Source of the DNA: Impatiens glandulifera
Lineage: Eukaryota > Streptophyta > Magnoliopsida > Ericales > Balsaminaceae
Length of the DNA stretch: 64,000 bases
Assembly (NCBI RefSeq): GCF_907164915.1
Contig: NC_061862.1
Coordinates: 93,327,995 to 93,391,994, forward strand
Direction: 5' to 3'
Shown here piece after piece: positions 26,301 to 41,639 of this stretch. The translations under genes and the position numbers were made by a program. The notes beneath the pieces are model-generated. The model did not search any database, was not told where the DNA came from, and was given only the letters and a program-made list of their open reading frames with translations. Within the stretch, counting starts at the first letter, position 1; each line of letters opens with the position of its first letter.

Positions 26301-26482
26301 TTTATCATGGCAGGACGAAGCATATACAGGTTCGTTATCATTTCATTCGGTCAGCTTTAGAAGATAGAGTATTAGCTCTTGAGAAGATTATCGGGAGTGA
26401 GAATCCAGCTGATATGTTGACGAAAACTGTGACAAATGAGAAACTGAAGTTGTGTGCAAGTTCAGTTGGTCTTCTTCGTTAA
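23390..26482 (+). pseudogene. pol: copia pol: protease, integrase, reverse transcriptase, RNase H
   Basis: Domains in order: aspartic protease with DSGASFHTT (about 23430); GAG-pre-integrase with H...H and CENC (23816-23930); integrase core with HTDVWGP, LRSDNGGEY and PQENGVAERMNRT (D, D, E residues present); RVT_2 from about 24985 with VDVKTAFLHGDL, the catalytic YVDDM (about 25528) and SLYGLKQAPRQW; RNase H-like region with a degenerate first motif YVDAD, then LSSCEAEYVA and GSENPADMLTK. Inactivating damage includes a frameshift near 24500, stops at 24645, 24666 and 24897, a frameshift near 25122, and TGA at 26258 where a Trp or Tyr is usual before CDSQSAIHLAKN. Most domains are otherwise well preserved, suggesting moderate age. 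Confidence 0.93.
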
Positions 26483-26532
26483 GAAACCGAATGGAAAACC
26501 ACTACCGATCGAGAGATGATGAAGTTAGTCTC

Positions 26533-26544
26533 CAAGTGGGAGAT
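26533..26544 (+). other. Polypurine tract of the copia element
   Basis: aagtgggagat sits directly before the 3' LTR start TGTTGAG. This is the standard plant copia arrangement for plus-strand priming. Confidence 0.85.
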
Positions 26545-26901
26545 TGTTGAGTTATGGAGCCTACACTTATAATAAACTCTACATTGTTAATTAGAGTTTA
26601 TTGGGTTTATCTTTTTTGGTTTTGGGCTTGGGCCTGACCAAAGTTATTTAGGTTTATTACCTGAATGTTTACCCTATAAATATGTAATTATTAAGGGTTT
26701 ACATTAGATAGACAGAATTCTAGAGAGATAAAGTGTGAGGCAAAAACTCTGTATTCCTTCTTCTTCTTCATAGTGAAATCTAGTGGTGGCTGAAGTAGAT
26801 ATAGCTCAATTTGAGTGAATCACTATAAATCTGTGTGTTCTTGTGTTCTTCTTTCTTGTGTTTTTACATATTGTTTTCAAGCAGGTATACAAATCCTAAC
26901 A
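26545..26901 (+). repeat. 3' LTR (357 bp) of the copia element
   Basis: It starts TGTTGAGTTATGG and ends aatcctaaca. It contains a TATA-like ctataaatatg (about 26674-26684), and a CT-rich tract (ttccttcttcttcttc, near 26760) that follows the likely start site. Confidence 0.92.
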
Positions 26902-29050
26902 CTTTTTTGTTTTCTCCACATTTAGATATTGTGTGCTTGTGTCGTGCCTTCAAAATCATCTTGAAATAATAAAATATATTGATATTGAAAGAGAGAAATA
27001 TGTCTAATAATTTTATAATTAAAATTTAAATAATATGATAGAGATTACGAAATATTAAAATGATATTGTAATACGAAATTTAATAGACTTGAAACACCGG
27101 CTAAACATAATTTACACCAAAAGGGACTATCCCTTAGTGAGAATGAATTTAATTTGATTTGAAAACGAAATAAATCTATTAGCCAAAATAAGTTATAATC
27201 AAAATCTAAGAAACACAACCTAGTTGAAATCTTAAGCGATCAATAATTTTAAATTAGTTATGAAGATGGTTTAAATTTCGACCATAAAATAATAATGATT
27301 CATATTTGGAGTTATATTCTTAATTTTGTACAGTTTGAAATACTAACTATTTCAAATAAAAATAAATGTATAAGAAAAATTTTTAAACAAAAATACATGT
27401 ATAGAAAGCAATTTCAAACAAAATTATGTTTATGAACATATTTAAAACTCAGTTTGATGTATAGGGAACACTATAATTATTATCTCTTAACTAAAATTAG
27501 GTCGATAAAATTGGTTTGAGTTGAGTTTTAAGTGGATGAAATAAATTATTTATATAAATTTCAAATATAATTGAAGAGTATTAACAAACCAATATCTTGA
27601 ATATGTCATTTTAAAAAATTTAGCAAGTTAAATTTAAAAAACCAAATAATTATTTAATACAATTAAAAAATTTTAAAAAGTGTTTGTATATGAGAGCAAA
27701 ATATAATATTTAAGTTCCATAAAAATATATTAAATTAAAATAAGTGACTATAGAACGATAGAGGTCGTGTTCATCTCATTTAAGGGAAAAAAACAGAATG
27801 AAGTTATTTCTTGGAAAATATCTTCTCATTTATAAAGGAAAAAATTAGTAGCTTGTAAGGCCAATTTGTAAATTGGATTTTGTTAGAGTAATGTTCAAAA
27901 AGTTAGTGATGTTTATATGTGTAAACTAAAATTTCATTAAAAAATATTAGTTTATTCAGAACATTTTTTTATGTAAAATTTATCTTTTAAATTATCCAAA
28001 TTTATAATATTGTTATTTCCAATCCTAATCAAGAATCATAAAAGGAGTGTTTCTTATTGCAGGGTGCAATAACAAACAATATTTTAAAAACTTAAATTTG
28101 GCAAAACAATAACGTACATCAAACAAAATTTCTATAAATTTAAAACTTTTTTGAATAAATTTTCTAAACCCATGTAACAAGATAATGTATCTAACTATCA
28201 ATTATATTATTATGTATAAAGGTTTATACTTTGTTAAAAAAAATTTAATCCATTTAATAAAAAAAAACACTTATAAGTACAACAACAAAAATATACATAT
28301 GAAAAAAAAGTTTAAAAAGCAAAAATAAATTAAAAAACATACTACAATTAATTAGTTTAAAGGTTTTAAGAAGAACAATAATGTACTTACATAAATTCAT
28401 AAGTTTTCCAATCTCATGTCCGAAGACATTGTAAATAATTCTTAAGAACATACTTTCATTTTTAAATGTTCTCCGATTTATTTTCAACTAGATAATACAT
28501 TAAAAAATTATAGGAATAGAGATTTATCTTGTAAATAAGATTTTTTGTAGTATTCCTCCTTATACCTATCCCAATAACTAATGATAGTCTTCCACCTAAC
28601 TTATTAGATTCCCGTAAAATTACATAATATATTTGCGATATTGTGACAATGTACATAATGTACAAGCATATAAGAATCGTATACAATCTCCTTGTAGGAC
28701 ATTCGACAATCGCTCAGATAATTTATTGCTATTTGTATATTTTTTATATTTAAAAAATAATCCTAATAAATAAATAAATAAAAAGTAAAAACAATTAATA
28801 AAAAAATTATCAAAAATTTAAATATCAAATAAAGTTTAATTTCTTTTATTCAACATTTTTTTAGTAAAAGTCAAATCAACATTTTAATTTTATTTTTGGT
28901 AATTATGATTGTTAAATTATAAGTAAATATTTAATGATAATTATATTAAAAAAAACAAATCAGGCCTATCCTAATAACTCAAATATAAATAAATAAATAA
29001 AAATCAACAAGAAGATAATTGAATAAAATATTCTCTTAAAATATTTAAAT
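26902..29050. other. Intergenic DNA upstream of the protease gene
   Basis: Strongly A+T-rich with no recognised gene or element end. The small minus-strand ORFs near 28.3-28.7 kb show no domain or codon pattern I can support. Confidence 0.5.
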
Positions 29051-29065
29051 AATAAATATATTCAT

Positions 29066-29075
29066 CTATAAAATA
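29066..29075 (+). promoter_or_regulatory. Candidate TATA box of the cysteine protease gene
   Basis: ctataaaata lies 41-50 bp before the ATG at 29116 in a tract (tcatctataaaataatcc) that changes to a C-rich leader (cctcatttcatccttg). The resulting leader would be very short. No other TATA match is as good close by. Confidence 0.55.
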
Positions 29076-29115
29076 ATCCTCATTTCATCCTTGAGACTCG
29101 CACCATTAATTAAAC

Positions 29116-30995
<1,880 letters not shown>

Positions 30996-31089
30996 ATGTA
31001 TCAATTAAATTAAAGTATCGAAATCTAAGTTAAAATAAGGTGGAAGTGGTGGTGGTCACTTCTTTTGTTTTTGTTGTTATTTCGTATTT

Positions 31090-31095
31090 AATAAA
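31090..31095 (+). terminator. Polyadenylation signal of the protease gene
   Basis: AATAAA lies 95 bp after the stop codon, preceded by a T/G-rich tract (cttttgtttttgttgtt), the usual near-upstream arrangement in plants. Confidence 0.6.
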
Positions 31096-31389
31096 CTGAT
31101 CATGTTTTATTATAAATCTAGCATGATCATATGTATTTCTACAATTAAGAGTATAAATAAAATATTATTTATTTATAAATATTTTAGATAAAATTAATAT
31201 TATTTAAGTAATTTAAAATTATTTTTAGTTGATAAAAATTAAATTAATTTAATTAATGTAAAAAATAATTTGATGAATTTAAAAAACATTTAAAAGAATT
31301 GTAAATTTATTCTTAATAATCAAATTAATTTTATTTGATTAGTTAATATATATATATATATATCATACATTTTTTCTTTTATCAAAAGT

Positions 31390-33470
31390 AATGTTAGACG
31401 TGTTTTACACTATTATCGGCCTCTTATCTTACTGCGATATTTTTTTACCACCACTTTAACAAACCAACCACCAATCACACAATTCACGTTTCATATTGTG
31501 ACCTCACAAACTTTCACACACATATTATCTCTAGTCAAATCACCCACCAATCTCAATCGACCTCTAATATCATGACCTCACATGTTCACATGGCTCTTAT
31601 CACACTCGACAAACTAACCACAAATCTCAATCGACCTCTAATATCGTGATCTTACACTTTTTCACATTTCGGTCAATCAAAATTTCATTCATATTATTTT
31701 TAATCACTGATATCTCATTTATTATTGGCCTCTTATCCCCACAAATGGCACCTCTCATTTCATGATTTTTACCCTACTGTCTCTTTTACCACAAATCCCA
31801 CCAATTGATCACCTCTTAACTTGTGACTCACACTTTTCATAATCCTCTTTATCCACTCGGAAAATTATCCACAAATCCCAATCAATCTTTAATCATGTGA
31901 CCTCACACACTTTACAATTCGATTAATCATTATCTCATTCATATATTTTAACCACTAATATCTCATTTCTTACTCATCCTCTTTTATATTACCGTGACCT
32001 CTTTTATTACACCCACTTCGGTAAACTAACCACAAAATATAAATCCACATCTCATCTTGTGACCTCACACTTTCACATACCTCTTATCCTCGTCAAACCA
32101 ACACCAATCCCTCAATCGACCTCTCATCTTGTGACTCACATTTTTCATGTCTTTTTGTCTCCACGATAAATAACTTACCAATCATGATCGAACTCTAATT
32201 TCGTGACCTCTCACACTTTTACATTTCGGTCAATCAATATCTCATTCATATATTTTAATCACTAATATATCATTTACTACCTACCTCTTAAATTATTTTT
32301 TTACTTTCGGAAAACTAACCACCAAATTTCAATCGACATCTAATCTCATCTCATAACCTTACACACACTTTCACACACCTCTTATCCCTCGTCAAAACAA
32401 ACATCAATCTCCCCAATTGAACTCTTATCTTTTGAATCACATTTTTTCATACCTCACACACATGTTTATACTCCAGTCAATCAACATCTCATTTATATAT
32501 TTTTAACCGTCATTATCTCCTTTTATTATCAGCTTCTTATCCCGAAAAATCAACAACAAATCTCCACCTTGTATCTCATCATATTTACTCTTATCGCGAC
32601 TTCTTTTACCCCACTTCAACAAATCAACAACCAATCCCCTAGTCGACCACTTTGGTCAATCAACATCTCATTCATATATTTTTAACCACTAATATATAAT
32701 TTGTTAAGAAGACCTCTTATATTTACCTTCACTTCAGAAAACCAACCACCAAATCCTAATCGACATTTCATCTCATGACCTCACACACTTTCACACACCT
32801 TTTATCCCCTCGACAAACCACCCACCAATCTTAATGGATCTCTTGTGACTCACACTTTTTCATATGCCTCTTTATCCACTCGATAAACCATTCATCAAAT
32901 TTTATTCGACCTCTTATGACTCACACTTTTTCATATGCATCTTAATCCCCTCGGCAAACCACCCACCAATCTTAGTCGACCTCTTATGTATATATATTTT
33001 TTATTTAATATTTATTGTCAATTAGTTAAGTAGTCGACATCTTGTAAGTCACACTTTTTCATAGGACTCTTTATGATATTTTCACACGGCTCTTATCCCT
33101 CGGTAAACCAACCACCAATCTCAATAATATTTTCAAATGCCTACTATTCCTCAGAAAATCAACCATCTATCTCAATCACAATTTTACACGTCTCTTATCC
33201 TTCATCAAACTAACCAGTAATCTCAATCGACCTCTGTTCTTGTGACATTACGATCATTTGTTTCCCACATCTTATCCCTAGGCAAACCACATTCCAATAA
33301 TACTTTCACACATCTCTTATCCCTACGAAAATAAACCACCAATCTCAATCAAAATTTAAACTCATGACCTCACACTTTGGTCAATCAAATATTTGATTCA
33401 TATTTTTTAATCACTCTCATTTGTTACCGGCTTATTATCCCTCGGAAAACTACACCCCAATCACACTTGG
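31390..33470. repeat. Degenerate C/A-rich satellite array (family 1, first locus)
   Basis: Phrases such as aatcgacctct, catcttgtgacctcacac, actttcacac, ctcttatccctcg and aaaccaaccaccaatctc recur in shifting combinations for about 2 kb. No clean unit length is evident; recurrences are about 70-120 bp apart. Strand composition is strongly asymmetric (C over G on the plus strand). The same phrases make up 59340-61310. It runs directly into the Helitron-like fragment at 33478. Confidence 0.75.
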
Positions 33471-33477
33471 TTAAAAG

Positions 33478-33663
33478 ATTATACTTGTTTTGTTAAGCTA
33501 CAAGTTCGAAACATACATATATAATTTTTAATTTTATTTTTAACCGTTTTAATTTCATGGGCGGGTCAACCCATGATTCAACCAAAATATCTATTTACTC
33601 TCACATATATATCCAAACTAACCACAACTCTCGACCGTGCAAACTAAGAAAATTCAAATTTAG

Positions 33664-33716
<53 letters not shown>
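33478..33716 (-). mobile_element. Helitron-like fragment, minus strand, with expanded (ATT)n at its 5' end
   Basis: The reverse complement of 33478-33660 matches the internal part of the Helitron at 54976-55610: the tRNA-like tracts, ttttatttttaaccg, gggcgggtcaaccca and the gagagttgtggttag-like block. At 33663-33716 the (ATT)n run occupies the position of the Helitron's TA/AT-rich 5' tip. The adjoining satellite lies on its 3' side. The 3' terminus was not found. Confidence 0.6.
33663..33716. repeat. (ATT)n microsatellite
   Basis: About 17 uninterrupted trinucleotide units. Confidence 0.95.
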
Positions 33717-34842
33717 GTGTTGTTCAACAAAAAGACAAAATAAAATAAATTTGTCAAAAAATAAATACAGTAATTTAGTCCTAAAATATATTTATGTAAA
33801 ATGTATATTAAAAAAAGAACACAATAACATGTAAGATTTAAGAACTACAAAATTTATGAAAAACTAATACCCTTCAATTTTTTTTCTTTTTATAAATAAA
33901 GAAATCCATGTAAGATTATTAAGCTTCCATATCTTGTTGACCAAAATGAGAACCAACACTATGTAATCTAGAATTCTTTATTTGGTTAGCAATTCTAAAT
34001 TTATTATCATTCACATTTACTTAGATATATCTTTTCCCTCTTATAAATAATATTGCATTCATCATACTAGATTAAAGCATGGTTATCATTAACACTCATT
34101 ATCAACACTCATTATCAAGGCTCTAAAAATTAAGAGTTTGCATAAAATCGTTAGAAATTTTTAAACTCGTATATCAAAATTGAATAGTAAAATAATAAGA
34201 TTTTACTCTAAAAACATATTAATTATTAAAAAATTATTTATATATTAAAAAATTATTAAGAAAAAAAAGAAACATATAATAATATCATATATTTATATTA
34301 ATACAAAATACATATAACTAATCAAGAACATATAACTTTCTATCCCTAATTAAATATGATCAAATATAAATATATAAAATAAATATTAAGAAATCCTAAC
34401 TCATCCCCACATTCCCCGTCTTCATCTCGGCCCATTTCCATCTTCTTATTCTCTCTAAATCTCCATCTTTCTTATTTCATCTCAATTTTCTATCCATCTT
34501 TCTATCTACTCTATATCTATCTTTCTATCTCTTAATCTACTATTAAAAGACAAAAAAAAAAAAAAAGAATGGAAGGAATAAGATTAATTCAGAGAGAGTG
34601 AAGAGAAAACGGTAAATAATAATAACTTATGTTTCATTCCCTTTCATCAACACGGTACGATTTCAGAAATTTTAGCTGAGTTAATCGATCCAACTTGCGA
34701 GTGGATACCGATTTTACACTCTAACGAGTTATTACAACTCGACTCATTTTCTTTGAGTTGAATTGTAAGCTCGAACGATTTCACGAGTTGAATCGCAAGT
34801 TTTGACAACATATTGATCATGATAACTGGTAAAAGAACTATT
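33717..34842. other. Intergenic DNA, nothing recognised
   Basis: A+T-rich, with a C/T-rich patch (34400-34540) and no supportable gene or element. Confidence 0.5.
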
Positions 34843-35319
34843 TGTTGGGTTATTTGTTTGGGCTCCCAACTATGTAATAAAAAAAGTCCAAGTCCGGAAG
34901 TCTAGATGTCCAAGCTCAAGAGTCCTTTTGTATTAAATATGAGCATGGTTGTCTTTTTGGAAAAAGAATTTTGAGTTGTCCACGTTCTGCTATAAAAGGT
35001 GGAGGAGGTGACCTTATCAAAACACATCTGAAAGTCATCTAGCATACACTTGTAAAGAGATAGTGAGATATCTTCTTTGTTTAGATCTTATCTTCATTTG
35101 TTTCGTGTTTAACATTTGATTATAGTGAAACTTATTTTGAACAAAAATCATGTGGTTTTACTCCTTGATTTGAGGAGGTTTTTCACGTTAAAATTTTTGG
35201 TGTTCTTGTTTCATATATATTTTATTTTATGTTTGTTGTTTCTCGCTCATAAAGATTCAATCAAGTGAGAAATAGTTTATTATCACAAGTGTGGTGATTA
35301 TTCCGTTTTATTCTCAACA
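34843..35319 (+). mobile_element. Probable Ty1/copia LTR (solo or nearly so)
   Basis: It starts TGTTGGGTTATTTG and ends ttctcaaca. A TATA-like ctataaaagg lies at about 34991-35000 after the distal half, followed by a short R/U5-like tract, as in Tork-type LTRs. The bases after it (ccaatatcataaag) could be a badly decayed primer-binding site. No gag or pol follows and no 5-bp duplication is seen (ctatt versus ccaat). Confidence 0.6.
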
Positions 35320-38290
35320 CCAATATCATAAAGATCAAAATGTTATAAGTTTAAATATTCTTTAAATAGTTATTCTATTTGATTAGATGAACTTGCGGTA
35401 TTTATAGTGACTTTGTGAATTGGCTGTCTAAAGAAAAAAAATTGAACTTTTGAAATAAAATATTCACAATTATACTTTATCATTAAAATTGTAATTATAA
35501 TAATATTATTGACTATATAACCTTAGACATTATTTGTTTGTTTGTTCAGTTTTGAAAATTTTGTAGCCATACAGTTATGTGAGTTGGGTTTAAAATGGTA
35601 AGTTGTCAATTTTATTTGAAAAAATATATTTTGTGCGGCCATTGATGATAGTTGTATGAGAAAACGTGTATTTCCAAATGGTTCAGAAACAACTAAATGA
35701 CGTTTATATGTCTATAATGTGTTCCCTACTTCAATATAATATCACAAATATAACAATTTTAGTTGATTTATCCACTCAAAGTTGACTTTATACATAATTT
35801 ATAAAATAACAAACACATACATCACACCTAACATGACATCGATCTTTTTAATTGCTATATAGACACGACAATTAGTCATATATCTCGGAGTTGGTTCATT
35901 AAAAAAACTTAATACACACATCACAATAAAGCCCTTTCCATTTTGAGAAACCTTCTTACAACATAAATTGAATGAATAAAAGAATTAAATTTTATTGTCA
36001 GTCACATTAATTGTTACTTAAACTGTGACGGTGAATTCAACGTTAAAATATATTTATAAAAGTAAGCTAGATATTTATACAAACTTTTTTTTAATAACAC
36101 ACTTATATAAAGTTGAATGAATATACTTTTGCGCGCATCATTGTCTAATAGTATCGCGTAAAAATCTTTGTCCTGTATGTGAATAAAATTTGTATACAAT
36201 TTTCCACAAGTTTGTAATTTGAACTGGCTTAGACAACTCAAAAAATTTCAAGTATATATATATTTTCTTCTATAATGATTCTCCTAAATCTGCTAGCAAA
36301 CTCATAGATATATGCTATAATGAATGGTTACACCTTTTAAAAATAAAAGAAAGATGTAGTCACTTCTCAAATAATCTACAAATTTAACACATAATATGTA
36401 ATTATAGTAACAAATATCATTTAAACCAAACATACATTACTTACATATTGATCCACAAGCACAAAATCTACCCTTAGTAACTCATTGTTCTACTTTCATA
36501 TTGACTTCATTCTACAGTGTCATTATTCTAGCAGTAATTATTTTGGTAATTTCCATCAAATGTCAAGTTTAAAATTTAGTTGTAACGTTATAAATAATTA
36601 AATTAATAGATCATATTTAATAAATTTTAACATTTTAGTATATTAGGACAACCATTCTTATTCAAAACAAAAATTAATATTACACAGTAAAAAAAGAACT
36701 TAAAATAATAAACCTAAATATAAATAAAATATAAGAATGATCACATGTATTATCAACAAACTCAAAAATAAAAACAATCTTAAAGACAAAAATTTAAAAT
36801 TTTAATGCAACGAACAAATATTACTTAAAAATCAAATAATTATACTCTAATTTAATTCTCAGTCTATCTATATGAAGATAATAATTAAATATGGTACAAT
36901 AATCATAATTTATGTATAGTATTCCTAGAAGCTAAATAGCTTTATTCAAATATCTTATGTAAAATTAATACGTGTACAATGATAATTTCTTAGTATAATA
37001 GGCGTAATCCAATTAAAATTGTTACAAAGTTGCATATTTGGTTTTACATAATAAATAAAATTAATTTCATAAGAAAAAGAAAAGAAAACAAAACAAAACT
37101 TTTTTCAATGTCAAATCAAAATGACGGAGGAATACTTCAAAGAATGGAAAAAAAAAAGGAAATTATGATACTTGTCTCCTAAGACTCATACGCAAGAGAA
37201 AAGTAATTTATCTTAACGGCTCTTAGTAGAATAAGATTTAAGGAATAGTAAAGTTTTCTATACACTATCAACAACTAATTTTGGAACACAAAAAATTATC
37301 GCCATTGTGGGGTAGAATTTTAAAGGTAAGTGAAGTCTTTACGACTCATTCTTTATTTAATAAACAAAATATAATTTTATTAAAAGAGTATGATTTCCAA
37401 TAACTCATTCATTTTTTAACGATGAATTTAATTAGAATATAAGGAAATATTTTAATAAGAGAGCTTTTAGTTATTTTAACTATAGATATTATATTTAATT
37501 AATTAATTAAAATATTCCTAATATATATTTCATAATTGGTATATATGTTTTTTCATAAACATGATTTATTTTAAAATATGATTTACTTAATAACCGTGAA
37601 AATTTAGAATAAAATCTAAAATCATTCTACATTTCTACTCAAACATTTAAGTGAACCAATCTTTTCAAAAATTAATCTAAAGTTTTAATATTTGAATTTT
37701 AAATATTAAATATAAAATCAAATGAATAGAATTTTAAATGAGAATAATGAATTTCCTTCAATGTGGAAAAAGATTTTAATAATAAATCAAATAAGATTAT
37801 GGCATAAGTGTTTCCTTAAAGATATGTTTAATTAGGATATGAGAAAAGATTTAAATGAGATCAATTCAATGAATGAGTTGTAATGTTGTAATGTTGTTGA
37901 TTTGTATTTTGTATTCTTGTTAGTAGATATATTAATATTAAGTTAAAAATATTAATATATTTTATATTAAAATATTAAATAATAATTTCAAAAATATAAG
38001 AGTTGAATAATTGAGATGACCACTACAATATAAAACTATAAACTAATTGATATTTACAATGATTGTGAACCATAATTTAATTGAGAGTTTACAAATTATT
38101 TTAAAAAATATATATTAGTAAATTTTTTTTTAAAGTATTTAAGTTTAAATAAAAATAAATGTGACCTAAGGTCAGATTATATAAAATTGATATTTATTTT
38201 TTTATGAATATGATATATTAATATTAGAGTCTAAAATAAAACTAATTCAAGCAAAATATTTGACAAGTCAGTGATTGGTTTTTATAGATA
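35320..38290. other. Long A+T-rich intergenic stretch
   Basis: Nearly 3 kb with no recognised coding pattern, element terminus or RNA gene. The minus-strand ORF 36014-36241 has no supportable similarity. Confidence 0.5.
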
Positions 38291-38767
38291 TAATTATAGA
38301 AAGAGAAATGATAGAGAGCGACGAACACCTATTCCCCGACCCTCCACCTGCAGCCACGTGGATAAAATATGCCACGATGACAAATAATTAGAAAAAGTTA
38401 AACAAATAAAAATTAATAAAAATAAAGGGTGTCCTTCTTCAATTTCGATCAAATCATAAACGGGCTATAATCAAATCATAACATTCTTCTATCGAAAAGA
38501 GCTCAAATTTAGATTTTCTCTCAATAAGAAACCCAATCGAAGCAGACGATGACCTACAAGATGACTAATATAAAGAAGACCACTGCAAATAAAACGACTA
38601 CCGCGAACAAGACGACCACTGAACTAAACTGTAATGTTATTTTGAACTTAAATGTAATGTATGAACTATAATGTTATTTTAAGGTAAAGTGTAATGTCTA
38701 GAATTTAATGTTATTTTAAAAACTGAAGTGTAATGTCTTATAAACCGATGTGAAAATTAGCAATATT

Positions 38768-39075
38768 GGTCTATTTGAGACGAAATGGTCCGGAACATGT
38801 CCATGTTGGGGCCGAAATGGTCTAGAACGTGTCCATGTTAGGGACAAAATGGTCCAACACATGGCCATGTTGGGGACGAAATAATCCCGAACATGGACAT
38901 GTTCTAAACCATTTTATCTAGAATATGATCATGTTTGGGACTAATTAGTCAAGAACATGGCCCTATTCTAGACCATGTCGTCCTGAACATGACCATCTTC
39001 TAGACCAATTTGTCCCGAACATGATCATGTTCAGGACCATTTTGTCCCCAACATTGATATATTCGGGATGGAATG
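38768..39075 (+). repeat. 32-bp minisatellite, left of the FAR1-type pseudogene
   Basis: About 9.5 units of 32 bp, of the type ggccatgttggggacgaaat followed by aatcccgaacat. The gaacat/atgttc parts are self-complementary, so units can form small hairpins. The same unit recurs at 41640-41820. Confidence 0.85.
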
Positions 39076-39135
39076 GTGTAATTTTCATTTATTATTCTTA
39101 TTGTTAATACAATTTCTCTCTTATTCTTTAGCTTT

Positions 39136-41203
39136 ATGGATCCTGAAGTTCAAATACACGATGGTCAAATCCATAGTATTGGAATGACTTTTCCTTTCGA
39201 AAAGGAATTTCGCGAATTTTTCCCAATCAAAGGGTTTTTGGAATTTCTAAACTAGGAGCAAGGAACATTCTAGATGACAAACAAAAGTGGTTCTTCATTG
39301 CTTGTGCCAAAAGTGGTGCATGTTTTACAAACGGGAAAACATTTTACAATGTAGAACTTCCACCAAGACGAACTGTAAGGTTAAGATAAATGTTACAGTT
39401 CAGAATGAAGGTGTTGTTGAGATAATTAGTGTCTTCCATGACCATAACCATATCTTGAGTCCTCGAAAGTCGAGACATTTTAGATTTCACAAGATTCTAG
39501 ATCCAAGTGTGAAGAGAAGATTGTATTTAATTGACGAAGCTAAAATTAATTTGTCAAAAACATATCAATCACTTGTAGTTGTAGCTGGTGGATATGATAA
39601 TATGACTTTTGATGAGAGAAGTTACAGAAACTATATTTCAGAAGTTAGGTAGTTGCGGTTAGGAAATGGTGATGTCGAAGCGCTATGTCATTATTTCTAC
39701 TTAATGCATAGCAAATGTTTAATTTTTTTTATGTATATGATATGGACGTGGAAAACTGGATAAAGAATGTATTTTGGGCTGATAGAAGATTCAAGGCTGC
39801 ATATGAGTACTTCTCGAATGTCATCACATTTGACACAACATATTTGACAAACCACTATGATATGCCATTTTCTCCTTTTGTCGATTTTAATCATCATGGA
39901 TAATCAATTTTTCTATGATGTAACTTACTGTCCAGTAAGGATTCAGAGTCATTTATTTGGTTTTTCAAAGTATGATTGACATGTATGAACGTAAATGCAC
40001 ATAAGAAAATAATCACTGACCAATGTCGATCAATGATCATTGCAATTGAAAATGTATTTCTAAATACCCATCATCAATTTTGTCTTTCGAATATAATGAA
40101 GAAAGTCTCCACCAAATGACTGCACATGCTCATTATAAAGTATAAAAAAGACATTCAAGATCATTGTCTATAACTCAATCACAATCGAACAATGTGAAGA
40201 TATTTGACTGAAAATGATTGATGAGTTTCAGTTGCAAGACAATTATTGGTTGAACTCCTTGCACGTAGAGCGTGCCAAATAAATTCATGTGTATATTAAA
40301 TGTAACTTCTAGGTAGTCATGTCAACATCTCAAAGAAGTGAATCTATGAATGATTTTTTCATGACTTTGATCATTATAAAACATCCCTAAAATAATTTGT
40401 AAAGCAATATGACAGGGCCCTTAAGAGGATTTTCATTTTTATAATTCGACTATTCCAATTGTGAGTGGGTATTCATTAGAAAAACAATTTCAGAGTGTAT
40501 ACAAACGACATTTTTAAGTTGCTCCAGAATGAGGTGAAATAGTTGATGTTTTGTGACACCTCCATACTTGAAGACGATAGGACAACAACTACATTTGGAG
40601 TGGTGGAGACCATACTTAGTCATGATGGAAAACATGGTGAGATAATTCTATAAAGTTAAACTTCACCCCGAAGGAGACTTTAAATGTCAGCTGTTTGAGT
40701 TCAAATGACACTTGTGTAGACATATTTTGGCGGTTTTGAGAAGAATGAAAGTGAATTTGGTGCCAGTTAATTATATCTTGTACCGTTGTCGTAAAAATTT
40801 GAAAAGAGGTTATCAAAGTATCAATAACATTTATGATTCTGATGTGGGTGACATTAAAAGATGTCGGTATAAATATATTACCCCAATGATGCAAGAGGTC
40901 CAAAAGATTGCAGCATAATCTAATCATAGTACTTCTTTTTTGGTTGAAGTAGTGAAAGAAGTGAAGGACAAATTTATTTCATATTCGACAACATATGTTT
41001 CTACACCAACAACTTCTACACATACACTTTCTATACATACACATTCTGCACATACAAATTCTTTACATACACCTTATGCACCAACACAATTGGTCCACTC
41101 TCCCGTGAGAGTAAGTCCTAGAGGACGACCACCAACAAAACGTAAACAATCTATCATCGAAAGAGTGATGAACAAAATGGGTCAAAATAAAGTTAGATTA
41201 TGA
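39136..41203 (+). pseudogene. FAR1/FRS-type Mutator transposase pseudogene
   Basis: The reading starts at ATG 39136 (MDPEVQ..., then IGMTFPFEKEFREFF). A FAR1-type zinc-binding region follows (CRTSTKTNCKVKINV, VFHDHNHILSPRKSRH, 39345-39480). Next come SYRNYISEVR and a spacer. The MULE transposase core is at 39740-40130 (NVFWADRRFKAAYEYF, VITFDTTYLTN, MPFSPFVDFNHHG, then ITDQ), with the first catalytic Asp in FDTTY. A SWIM-like CRHILAVLRRMKVNLVP lies near 40712-40765. The Pro/Gly/Lys-rich tail RGRPPTKRK ends at 41203. Frames switch repeatedly and stops are numerous (for example TAG at 39650, TAA at 39901), so it is dead. Domesticated FRS proteins are light-signalling factors, but the element context makes a transposase relic likelier. 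Confidence 0.82.
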
Positions 41204-41639
41204 GATGTGATTTTATTTGGATATTTGTAAACTTTTATAAAAGTTACATTGAAATGAATATTCCATTATTTTTTATATTAGGGAAATACAACAACAACAA
41301 CAATAGTGTAGGATTCAACCTAACAACAATATCAATAGAATGATCCAATCTCGACTCAATTTTCCTTCACATCACTTTTGTCTTCTCAAACATATCCCGA
41401 AGATAATACTTGTGGGGACAACATTCAACGAAATTAGTAATTGTATAAAAATGGTGTATGTTATAGTATAATACTTGTGGAGACAACATTCAACGTTAAT
41501 GTTTTAATGTAAAATAAATTACAGTTCAGTATATAAGAAATTATAGTTCAATATATAAGAAATTACAGTTCAATATATTAAAAATATATACAAATAGGAA
41601 TCCAATTACATACAAACATACCAATTCGTCTAGAACATG

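Larger units (their letters stand above)
22438..26901 (+). mobile_element. Degenerate Ty1/copia LTR retrotransposon
   Basis: It is complete in outline: 5' LTR, primer-binding site, gag, protease, integrase, reverse transcriptase, RNase H, polypurine tract, 3' LTR. The order integrase before reverse transcriptase identifies Ty1/copia. Protein texture suggests the Tork group, tentatively. The 5' LTR is only 97 bp against 357 bp for the 3' LTR. No target duplication is seen (gtcga before, ctttt after). Multiple stops and frameshifts mean it cannot be autonomous. Confidence 0.93.

Noticed and set aside
38027..38040. cactacaat as a CACTA terminus
   Set aside because: No matching inverted end with a shared trinucleotide was found within a plausible distance.
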